A DNA stretch of 33,784 bases from Methanobacteriota archaeon. GTDB taxonomy: Archaea > Thermoplasmatota > Poseidoniia > Poseidoniales > Thalassarchaeaceae. The DNA lies in the NCBI GenBank assembly GCA_002717835.1, contig PBBV01000026.1:1-33784 (forward strand), given 5' to 3'. Under the pieces are notes generated by a model. The model was not told the origin of the DNA and ran no database searches. It saw only the letters and a list, made by a program, of their open reading frames with translations. Below, one piece after another: positions 9,886 through 17,811 of this stretch; positions within the stretch are counted from its first letter, which is position 1, and each line of letters starts with the position of its first letter. Made by a program: the position numbers and the translations under genes.

Positions 9886-12242
9886 TGCGCCACCTCCTCA
9901 TTTCCATCATCGGGAACCATGAGACGATTGAACCACTTGGCGAATCGTCCGGGCTCGGCGGTAACATGTTCATTGGCATCTCGAAGTTTTGGAAGATCGT
10001 ACCACACGCCTTCTTCATAACGGCCAAATGAGGGCGTCGGTGGCGGCGAGGCTGTCATCCATTCGAATGACCACCCACCCCATGGATCTGCTGGAGCCTT
10101 GGAACCTCGGAGATAGGAAATTACCATATTGGCTACCATGATGAAGTTTGACAGGAAGAACAAGAATGCTGAAACGGATATGAAAAGATTCCAATCCGCG
10201 GCTTCAGGGGGCAGGTTGGAAAAGTCATCTGTGCTGATGAAGTAGGTGTGGTGCCGTCGTGCCATGCCCCACACACCAAGTCTGTGCATGGGCCAGAAAA
10301 CTCCGTTGTACGAAATGAATGCAGTGAGGAAATGGAGCGTACCGAGGCGTTCATCCATCATGCGACCAGTCATTTTAGGGTACCAATAGTATATCGCAGC
10401 AAAGAATCCGAACACTGTCCCTCCCACCAACACATAATGGAAGTGAGCGACTACGAAATAACTCTCGTGAAGATGCGTATCCATGGCTATGGATGGGAAG
10501 AACATCCCAGAAATACCTCCCAGGGTGAATGTAACAAGGAAGCCGAGTGACCACAGCGTGTGAGTCCTGTAAACAAGAGACCCTCCATGCATGGTCTTCA
10601 GCCAATTAAAGATCTTGATTCCGGTAGGAACTGCTACCAGCATAGTGGTAACCATTGTTACGAATCTGAGCACAGGCGACATACCCGATGTGAACATGTG
10701 GTGCCCATAGACAATGAAGGCGACCACACCTATGCCTGCCATTGCAAAGACCATTGACCTGTACCCAAAGATGGACCTCCTCGAAGAGGTTGCAAGAACT
10801 TCAGAGATAACGCCGAAAGCTGGAACGATAACAACGTAAACTTCTGGATGGCCAAAGTACCAGAATAGGTGACTCCACAGCAATGGGTCACCACCAGCAC
10901 CCACATCGTAGAACGCAGTACCAACCACACGGTCAAGATAGACTTGGATAAGCCCCACACCGAAGGCAGGTATGGAAAGGAATAGCATGAGGTTGGCTAC
11001 TAATATCGACCATGTGAATAGCGGCATTTGCATCCATCCCATGCCATCTGCGCGCATCACGGCAATGGTAGTTAGGAAGTTGATCCCAGTCAATGTGGAT
11101 GATGCTACGAGCATGATCTGGCCAGCGGCCCAGAAAGTGTTCCCGTCATGCCCGTTTACCATGTCCACGACGTAAGGAGCATATCCTGTCCATCCTGTAT
11201 CTGCCCCCTGTCCGGAGAATACTCCCGTGAAGATTAGAAGAGCACCAACAGGTTGCAACCAGAATGACATCGCATTCAGTCTAGGCATTGCGAGGTCTGG
11301 AGCACCTATCTGCAGAGGAACCATCCAATTTGCAAAGCCATTGATCAGTGGCATGGCTGCAAGGAAGATCATCGTAGTACCGTGTAGAGTGAAGAACTGG
11401 TTGTATTGGTCTTGAGTGAGGAAATCATTGCCTGGAGTAGCCAACTGCACCCTGATGAATAGGGCCATTATACCGCCAATGCCAAGGAAGAACAGCCCCG
11501 CTAGGAAATACAAGGTCCCGACTCTTTTGTGGTCTGTAGTTGTCAGCCATCCCGCTATCCACGGCGAGAATGTTTCCCAACTGAAACCGTCCGGATCAGA
11601 TCTGTAGAATCCATACAGTATCGTAATTGCAACGAGCGCCAAGGTGATCAGGATGAGCGTAGCCAAGACCACGAACGGTTCCGGTGCCTCTGGAATCACT
11701 TCACCGATTATTCCAAAGGAAGACTGCAAAGTATAATCTGCCCGATTCCATTGATCGATTTGTCCTGTTTGCACACCGTCTCCATTCACCGAATTGACGT
11801 GTAGAATGAAGTCAACGTCTTTCCCACTCTCGGGAGCGGTCCAATCCAGAACCCATGAGGTGTAGTCGTTACCCGCCTCAGTGTGGGCGACTTCAGTTAC
11901 AGAACCGCCCCATAGTTGTGTCAGGCCGTCAGTTGGCGTGAACACGCCATCTGATGCCCAGAGGTTGAAACCCCCCAGATTTGCGTTGCCCGCTTGAGCC
12001 GGCCCTCCAGTGAACGAAATACTTAGAGAATATGTCTCAGAAGCATTGTATTGTTCAGGAAAACCTTGGATATCTGCTACAACACTGCTATCGGATACGC
12101 CGTTGTGACAGTTGCACCCTGCCGTTTGAATCGAGGTGCCGCCAATCCCTGTTGGAAGAGAGGACACAAGCGGTGCCAGAAGGAGCACCCCTGCCATCAC
12201 CGCCAGCGCTGCAATCGCCCTGTTGGAATTATGGATTTTCAT
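9882..12242 (-). CDS. Cytochrome c oxidase subunit I with N-terminal secreted CxCH-containing domain fusion
   Basis: COX-I motifs TTDHKRVGTLYF, WSHLFWYFGHPEVYVVIVPAFGVISE, YGHHMFTSGM, HFHYVLVGGTVFGFFAA; preceded in frame by signal peptide plus ~165 aa domain with TAGCNCHNG. Confidence 0.95.
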   Translation of the reverse strand: MKIHNSNRAIAALAVMAGVLLLAPLVSSLPTGIGGTSIQTAGCNCHNGVSDSSVVADIQGFPEQYNASETYSLSISFTGGPAQAGNANLGGFNLWASDGVFTPTDGLTQLWGGSVTEVAHTEAGNDYTSWVLDWTAPESGKDVDFILHVNSVNGDGVQTGQIDQWNRADYTLQSSFGIIGEVIPEAPEPFVVLATLILITLALVAITILYGFYRSDPDGFSWETFSPWIAGWLTTTDHKRVGTLYFLAGLFFLGIGGIMALFIRVQLATPGNDFLTQDQYNQFFTLHGTTMIFLAAMPLINGFANWMVPLQIGAPDLAMPRLNAMSFWLQPVGALLIFTGVFSGQGADTGWTGYAPYVVDMVNGHDGNTFWAAGQIMLVASSTLTGINFLTTIAVMRADGMGWMQMPLFTWSILVANLMLFLSIPAFGVGLIQVYLDRVVGTAFYDVGAGGDPLLWSHLFWYFGHPEVYVVIVPAFGVISEVLATSSRRSIFGYRSMVFAMAGIGVVAFIVYGHHMFTSGMSPVLRFVTMVTTMLVAVPTGIKIFNWLKTMHGGSLVYRTHTLWSLGFLVTFTLGGISGMFFPSIAMDTHLHESYFVVAHFHYVLVGGTVFGFFAAIYYWYPKMTGRMMDERLGTLHFLTAFISYNGVFWPMHRLGVWGMARRHHTYFISTDDFSNLPPEAADWNLFISVSAFLFFLSNFIMVANMVISYLRGSKAPADPWGGWSFEWMTASPPPTPSFGRYEEGVWYDLPKLRDANEHVTAEPGRFAKWFNRLMVPDDGNEEVAH

Positions 12243-12253
12243 TTTTCACCAAC

Positions 12254-13123
12254 TCACGCGTTTACATTAATTTGAGCCAGCATGTAGGCATGGTTATCGC
12301 CACAATATTCGGTGCAAAGTAATAGGAAATTCTCCACATTGTCTGCAGGTAGCCAGACTGTCGTCAGACCTAATTCTCCTATCGGGCCAGATAGGGCATA
12401 TTCCCCATTTTCAGTCAGGACCATATTATCACTCAGGCCGTCACCATTCAAATCCATAGTACCTGGTGCATACAAAACATCTTCCTTCACACCCCATGAG
12501 ACAAACCACGGTGCATGAGTAACGTCAGCAGATCCCATCGCAGCTAGGTAAACTTCGCCCTGTTTCAGAGTCAAACTTGCAGCGGGCGTTCCGTCGATTA
12601 CTGCTGTACCAACCTCGCAAAGGTCCGGGACAGCCACTTCGAGGCAATCGAAGTTCCAGCCCCACTGGTAGGCTTCTATGTAGATCACATGATAACAGTC
12701 AGCAACATATCTGCCTTCTGCTTCCGACCAAGTCATATTGGACATCTCCCCAGGTGCGCATTCGGCTCCATACCCTCCATCTGCCTCCGCTGACGACCAG
12801 ATGGCATCGAGGGGGCCCCAAGAGATTAGAGCCAAGTACACTATGAGAAAGAAGGGCAACACCGTCCATGCGATTTCCAGAGTGAAGTTGTCATAGTGCT
12901 TTGGAAAAACTCCAACCTCTATGCCGTCTTTGTTATCCCAATCTTCCCCTTCCTCACTTTTGTACCACAGGGAGTGGTGATAAAGCCAGATGAATGTAAA
13001 CCCACCAACTAAAAATGACCAAATAATGTATTCATTCCACAAGTTATCGAACAGAGGGGTGATACCTGCCATCCGATCCCCAAGATACGGGAACAAACGC
13101 ACCCTCATAAGGGTAAGGACCAT
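12254..13123 (-). CDS. Cytochrome c oxidase subunit II (CuA-containing)
   Basis: CuA motif CTEYCGDNHAYM, EAYQWGWNF, N-terminal membrane hairpin; start may be the internal Met of MAGITPLFDNLW. Confidence 0.94.
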   Translation of the reverse strand: MVLTLMRVRLFPYLGDRMAGITPLFDNLWNEYIIWSFLVGGFTFIWLYHHSLWYKSEEGEDWDNKDGIEVGVFPKHYDNFTLEIAWTVLPFFLIVYLALISWGPLDAIWSSAEADGGYGAECAPGEMSNMTWSEAEGRYVADCYHVIYIEAYQWGWNFDCLEVAVPDLCEVGTAVIDGTPAASLTLKQGEVYLAAMGSADVTHAPWFVSWGVKEDVLYAPGTMDLNGDGLSDNMVLTENGEYALSGPIGELGLTTVWLPADNVENFLLLCTEYCGDNHAYMLAQINVNA

Positions 13124-13236
13124 TATCAGAAATTATCTCACTGAAGTTACCAACTTTCATCCCTTTTTTGAGGGGGGTTCACAGATATTCCAAACCAGAA
13201 AAAAATGAGGCAGTTTCTAAAGAGGAGGCAATCTAA

Positions 13237-13743
13237 GTGAATATCGAAGATTTACCGGGCGCTAATACTAGAATCACGGCATATCTACGACCAGATAGTG
13301 TCGAGCGGTATTCAAAAGTTGCGAAAGCGTTCGCCGATTCGATTAGGCGGAACAATTCACTTGAGGATGAAGGTTCCAACTGCCCAATTTTAGTTGAAGG
13401 GAAAAGAGATGAGGAAGCTTTGAGGGATATTGGTTTCAAGGGTACGATTGAATTGTTTAATCGTGGTTGGGACCAATCTAGGATTATTGCTTATCTATAC
13501 GACACATATGGCAGCAAAAATCCGATCGATGCAGGCCCGCCTGTTATCGTGCTAATGGATTGGGACCGGACAGGGGGGAGATTGCAGTCTATGATAAGAA
13601 AAAGACTCGAATCCTTGGATGTTAAAATCGATGAATCGTTGTGGTTTTCGTTGATGCGGACGATGAAGCCAGAAGGTCGTACAGTGGAGGCTCTCCATGC
13701 GCATGCAGACGCGCTGTTACCGTTTATTCAGGAACACATGTGA
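13237..13743 (+). CDS. Toprim-domain protein (small archaeal Toprim family)
   Basis: CPILVEGKRDEEALRDIGF (Toprim Glu motif) and VIVLMDWDRTGGRL (DxD motif); GTG start preceded by SD-like AGAGGAGG. Confidence 0.82.
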   Translation: MNIEDLPGANTRITAYLRPDSVERYSKVAKAFADSIRRNNSLEDEGSNCPILVEGKRDEEALRDIGFKGTIELFNRGWDQSRIIAYLYDTYGSKNPIDAGPPVIVLMDWDRTGGRLQSMIRKRLESLDVKIDESLWFSLMRTMKPEGRTVEALHAHADALLPFIQEHM

Positions 13744-13764
13744 TTTGGATTCCTATTTCTAAAC

Positions 13765-14217
13765 TCAATGTTCAGGAATGGATGATGACTTTTCTTTTAC
13801 CGTATTCAGTACGAAGTGAGTAACAGACCGAGTAATTCCGTCCAGTGAAAGGACCGTTTTTGACAGATCATCGAGATCACCTCTATCAACTGCTCTCGCC
13901 ACCACCATGGAATCAAAATCTCCAGTTACATCGTAAACTCCGAGAACACGATGATCCTCTGCGATGCGTCTTTGGAGCTCTAGCAATCTCCCCTTCTCTA
14001 TTCTAAGTCCTACGACAACAGTTAGACCCCATCCTGCCTTTTCTGCGTCTAAGCGAATAGTGTAACCCGTCACGACCCCCGAACTCTCCAAACGTCGAAG
14101 CCGATTACTGACCGTACCTAAAGAAACACCAATTTCCTCAGCGACAGATCTCAGGGACATTCGCGCATCCGACTCAAGACATTTGATGATCGCTCGGTCA
14201 GTACCGTCCAGATCCAT
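13765..14217 (-). CDS. Lrp/AsnC-family transcriptional regulator
   Basis: MDLDGTDRAIIKCLESDARMSLRSVAEEIGVSLGTVSNRLRRLESSGVVTGYTIRLD, then RAM-type ligand domain. Internal Met chosen because the longer ORF (to 14310) overlaps the next gene. Confidence 0.9.
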   Translation of the reverse strand: MDLDGTDRAIIKCLESDARMSLRSVAEEIGVSLGTVSNRLRRLESSGVVTGYTIRLDAEKAGWGLTVVVGLRIEKGRLLELQRRIAEDHRVLGVYDVTGDFDSMVVARAVDRGDLDDLSKTVLSLDGITRSVTHFVLNTVKEKSSSIPEH

Positions 14218-14263
14218 GGAGAATGTAACAGGCGGGTTATCATGAAAGTATTGTTCTTGCCGT

Positions 14264-15949
14264 TCATATCTTCGCCAATCCTTGCAACCCGACACGACAA
14301 GTTTGTTCATGCTTCGACACCATGGCTGTTATCTTGCCCCCTATCCAGACAGGAAGAGGTTCTGTATTCGAATCACTAGAAATCAGCCATCCACCTCTAA
14401 TGCCTCTCCTTTCCATAGGCAAACAGTCTAACTCAAGCGCCTCCCCAACGAGCAATTTTTCGAATTCACCATCCCCAATCTCAACAATCCTTTCACGTGC
14501 TACCTCCCTAGCTAAGTGCGCCCCGTCCTCGATAATCCTCGATGGCCTGCCAGAACGTATTTCTGAGATTTCACATCCTACGTGCACGATGTTCATCGGG
14601 CGCCATCGTCGCCCATCGACACTTGCTTTCCCACTGGATACTATCGTCCTCTCGTTCCAGACATCGAACATACGTTCAGTTCCGATAGCGATTCTTTTAC
14701 CGCGCCTCCACAGTGGTTTATCGCAATCCCCGAACTCCATCTTAAACGCAAGACGGTCACTTTCAGAAAGCGGCTGAGAGGCCTGCATAGAGTCCACAGG
14801 GGACCTTACCACTGAAATATCTGCCAAATCATTCCCTTGCGGTAGATCCTTTTTTTGCATTGCCGCAAGGAAAAAACCTCCTGCATCCATCATATGCCCT
14901 CTGACTCTAATGCACTTGGCCAATTTGTCAGATATTTCATTCGATGGGGGATGGGCCCATGGATCCTCATCAAGAGGCTGCATATTGTCATCAGTTGGGA
15001 CCCATGATTGCAAGCCTTCCTGAATAATGACACCCTCTAAATTGTCTGAGCAATCAATTATATCCACATCTTCCCGGTTTAGAAGAATCTGGGATATGAC
15101 GGCTTCGTTCTCCACAGGATCGAGTGAACAAGTTGAATACACAACTCTACCCCCTACCTTGAGGAGGTCCACAGCTCTGTTGAGAAGTCCAACCTGCATC
15201 GAATGCAACCCTAATCCGCCACTGGGCTTCCATTGCCTCCACACGTCCGGATTCTTCCTTGTTGTACCAGATCCAGTGCACGGCGCGTCAACCAATATCG
15301 CGTCATAACCCCCTTCGCCGCTGAGAGAGGGGATATGCCGCCCATCATGATTTGACACAACCGTCACCCTAGAACGATGACGTTGTATGTTTGCAACCAG
15401 GAGATTACAGCGTTTTCTTGATCGCTCATTAGCAACTAAAACCCCCACCCCATTCATGAATTCAGCTATTTGACTTGTTTTTGAGCCGGGGCTGGCGCAC
15501 ATGTCCAAAACAGCCTCACCGGCTTTCGGATTCAGGGCCATCACTGGAATCATAGATACCGCTTCTTGTCTGGTCAGACGTCCTGTTTCATGTAATGAAA
15601 TAAGCAATTTTCGAACCTCTCCTTGTGCCCCTCCACGTTCAAAGGGCATTTCCCAGGAAGATCCAGGTCCATGATACCAGCTCATCTGTTTGGCACCCAC
15701 AGATCGAAGCCAGACTTCAACTGAACCGCTATCCTTTCTCAAGGGATTGACTCTGACAGTTTCGGGAAGTCTATCGAATGATCTTTCGAACCATGCCCGG
15801 GCATCGTGCATCCACCCGACTGTCCCTTGTCTCAACAGGCTGTTGTCAGCTGAAATTCGCCAGTCAAAATCCGAGTCCATGTACAATCCCTTCCCCCTCT
15901 GAGTACCATGTGCACGGCTAGCAGTTTCAATGATCCCTCTAAATGGCAC
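14264..15949 (-). CDS. RsmB/NOP2/Sun-family RNA (cytosine-C5) methyltransferase
   Basis: VLDMCASPGSKTSQIAEFM, DAILVDAPCTGSGTTRKNPDVWRQW, VVYSTCSLDPVENEAVI. Real start may be the internal Met near 15880. Confidence 0.92.
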   Translation of the reverse strand: MPFRGIIETASRAHGTQRGKGLYMDSDFDWRISADNSLLRQGTVGWMHDARAWFERSFDRLPETVRVNPLRKDSGSVEVWLRSVGAKQMSWYHGPGSSWEMPFERGGAQGEVRKLLISLHETGRLTRQEAVSMIPVMALNPKAGEAVLDMCASPGSKTSQIAEFMNGVGVLVANERSRKRCNLLVANIQRHRSRVTVVSNHDGRHIPSLSGEGGYDAILVDAPCTGSGTTRKNPDVWRQWKPSGGLGLHSMQVGLLNRAVDLLKVGGRVVYSTCSLDPVENEAVISQILLNREDVDIIDCSDNLEGVIIQEGLQSWVPTDDNMQPLDEDPWAHPPSNEISDKLAKCIRVRGHMMDAGGFFLAAMQKKDLPQGNDLADISVVRSPVDSMQASQPLSESDRLAFKMEFGDCDKPLWRRGKRIAIGTERMFDVWNERTIVSSGKASVDGRRWRPMNIVHVGCEISEIRSGRPSRIIEDGAHLAREVARERIVEIGDGEFEKLLVGEALELDCLPMERRGIRGGWLISSDSNTEPLPVWIGGKITAMVSKHEQTCRVGLQGLAKI

Positions 15950-15991
15950 TCAAACAGCTCCTCACTCGGAGAACGGTTAAGAGTGTGAAAA

Positions 15992-16393
15992 GTGACTTCA
16001 CTTTGCGGCTTCGGTCGCAGGATGGGATGCGTGCACACAAAGAGCGGAAGCAGGAGAATACTTACGAAGGGTGGAAGAAGGGTTCGTACAACCCCCAGCA
16101 AGGGGAGGAAGAAACTCGAAGAACTGGTTCTAAGAGCAAAAAAGGCCTCAAACGCACTCGTAGATCTACTTCCTGTAGAGGCCATCATAACCGTAACCGA
16201 ACATGAGTGGATATGGCAGGTGGTGGACAGCTCAATGTTGACATCGCTGTCTCACCGCATAATTTTGGACAATCCTACCCTTGGGAGAAGAGAGTTGGTG
16301 ATGACTACAGGCATAGACGCTGCAATGGGCGTCGCTCGCACAGTCACAGAGATAGAAGGTGGTTGCGTACTCATCGAAACTTTGGAGCCTTGA
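15992..16393 (+). CDS. Hypothetical protein upstream of Sec61-beta
   Basis: 133-aa ORF with regular hydrophobic pattern in its second half (KKLEELVLRAKKASNALVDLLPVEAIITVTEHEW...); family not recognised; start uncertain. Confidence 0.5.
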   Translation: MTSLCGFGRRMGCVHTKSGSRRILTKGGRRVRTTPSKGRKKLEELVLRAKKASNALVDLLPVEAIITVTEHEWIWQVVDSSMLTSLSHRIILDNPTLGRRELVMTTGIDAAMGVARTVTEIEGGCVLIETLEP

Positions 16394-16453
16394 CACCGAG
16401 CCGTAGCCGACATTCTGGGCTTCCTTCAAATACACTGCCATGGTCCGCCGAAC

Positions 16454-16633
16454 GTGGCCAAGAAGGACAAGAACAGTGGAATTCAGCAAGCTGCTGGTCT
16501 AATTCGCTATTTCGATGAAGAGTCCGAAGATGCGATCCAGATACCAAAAAGCGCGGTATATGGAGCTTGCATAGTTTTCTCAATTGTCATTTACCTTGCT
16601 CAACACGGCGTTATACAATGGATATTCGGTTGA
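16454..16633 (+). CDS. Preprotein translocase subunit Sec61-beta (SecG homolog), 59 aa, GTG start; absent from ORF track
   Basis: Manual translation VAKKDKNSGIQQAAGLIRYFDEESEDAIQIPKSAVYGACIVFSIVIYLAQHGVIQWIFG*; matches archaeal Sec61-beta pattern (GAGLxRFFDEE...IKIxPxxV + single TM). Confidence 0.92.
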   Translation: MAKKDKNSGIQQAAGLIRYFDEESEDAIQIPKSAVYGACIVFSIVIYLAQHGVIQWIFG

Positions 16634-16638
16634 GCCAA

Positions 16639-17406
16639 TCAATCATCTGTCAGGTCTACTGTTGGAATATCCTTGGTCCCAAGCAGTATATCCCAACCAC
16701 CATGTTCGCTCTCTGATCCAAAATTTATATGCATTTTGAGAGTTGTGACGGCCCTAGAAATCGCTCGTTCGAATGCCTGACTGTTACGATCTTCCAGTGC
16801 GAGCTTTGCAGCTTCTATATCTAATGAAGTAGATGCAGGAAGCTTTCCCCTGTTAGCACTTGACAACTCAGTAATTTCATCCAGCATATCATGCATTGCC
16901 CTTTCAGCCCGTTTCTCGCAATCCCGCCACATGTTTCCATGACCTTCTAAATCCACACCACTTTTCTTCTCAAAACGGCGTATCCAAAACGGCTCCCATG
17001 GATTTCTCCCTAGGGATGCCATTGCATCAAACACTATTCTGTCAATCGACTGCCGTTTTCCAGTTATGCAAACCTCATTCAGGAAGCATTTGGTAAAAAT
17101 ACCAAATCCCCAGTAAGGTTCTGATTTGATGGATATATCTATTCCAAAGGCTCCGGCTATAATCTCCCAACGTTGCTCGTCAAATCTAAGATCACTAAGA
17201 ATCACAGGAGGGTCCGAGGGCCCCAATGCACGGATGAATGATTGAGCAACATCGCCGAGTATTATGGAACCCTTCTTGGACTTCCCTGCAGCTATTCTCA
17301 AACAATTATCTGAGTCAATTTCCATTCTAGGCATCGCAGCCTCAACCTGAGCCCAAAGGCGAATCGACTCAGTTCCACTGGTCTTCATGAATATCTCACA
17401 AAGCAT
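16639..17406 (-). CDS. Hypothetical protein (255 aa)
   Basis: Long ORF in an otherwise unoccupied interval; no domain recognised. Confidence 0.7.
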   Translation of the reverse strand: MLCEIFMKTSGTESIRLWAQVEAAMPRMEIDSDNCLRIAAGKSKKGSIILGDVAQSFIRALGPSDPPVILSDLRFDEQRWEIIAGAFGIDISIKSEPYWGFGIFTKCFLNEVCITGKRQSIDRIVFDAMASLGRNPWEPFWIRRFEKKSGVDLEGHGNMWRDCEKRAERAMHDMLDEITELSSANRGKLPASTSLDIEAAKLALEDRNSQAFERAISRAVTTLKMHINFGSESEHGGWDILLGTKDIPTVDLTDD

Positions 17407-17465
17407 AGTGAATTGAGCCTTCGCATTAGGTGAAGGCTATCTGCCGCCAATTCAGATCTTAGCTC

Positions 17466-17660
17466 GTGCCCAGACGGAAGTATGGACGACTCACCAAAAA
17501 GATCGACCATCCACCAAAGGACAATTGTAGCCGATGCAGGAGTGGGAAATATTGTCCGATAGAGGGCCATTCAGGGCAAGAAGTTAGACCTGACAGATCA
17601 TGGCAAGGAGTAGAGCAACTCAGAAAAAGAAAATCTAAGAAAAATCCCTCAGTAAAATAA
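17466..17660 (+). CDS. Small basic Cys-containing protein (64 aa), candidate gene
   Basis: MPRRKYGRLTKKIDHPPKDNCSRCRSGKYCPIEGHSGQEVRPDRSWQGVEQLRKRKSKKNPSVK; part of it recurs at ~19367-19409 with a partly codon-like substitution pattern. Confidence 0.45.
   Translation: MPRRKYGRLTKKIDHPPKDNCSRCRSGKYCPIEGHSGQEVRPDRSWQGVEQLRKRKSKKNPSVK
17568..17610 (+). repeat. Direct repeat copy A (43 bp core)
   Basis: CATTCAGGGCAAGAAGTTAGACCTGACAGATCATGGCAAGGAG; 34/43 identical to copy B by hand alignment. Confidence 0.65.
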
Positions 17661-17811
17661 TGAACACATTCCGAGGGCGTCCTGTAGTTGAGTTCCCATC
17701 AGAGGCCGATCGCTCATTGTAAGATATACTATGATAATCATAATGTTGGCTGGGACAAATAAAATCTGGCCCCCCTCAAGTCCAGCCTACTGGATTTCTA
17801 CGATCCCTCCG

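Noticed and set aside
10248-10550. Plus-strand ORFs within coxI
   Set aside because: Antisense to conserved COX-I coding sequence.
15943-16206. 87-aa plus-strand ORF
   Set aside because: Overlaps 15992-16393 in another frame; low-complexity K/R/T composition and poorer protein-like pattern.
16207-16518. 103-aa plus-strand ORF overlapping the Sec61-beta gene
   Set aside because: Out of frame with both the upstream ORF and Sec61-beta; composition (HR/CN-rich) looks like a frame shadow.
17385-17570. 61-aa minus-strand ORF upstream of the orphan gene
   Set aside because: Antisense to the candidate small gene 17466-17660, whose repeat evidence favours the plus strand.
17728-17752. Palindromic TATGATAATCATA and neighbouring short inverted repeats
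   Set aside because: Short, AT-rich and intergenic; no recurrence seen and no way to tell it from chance.
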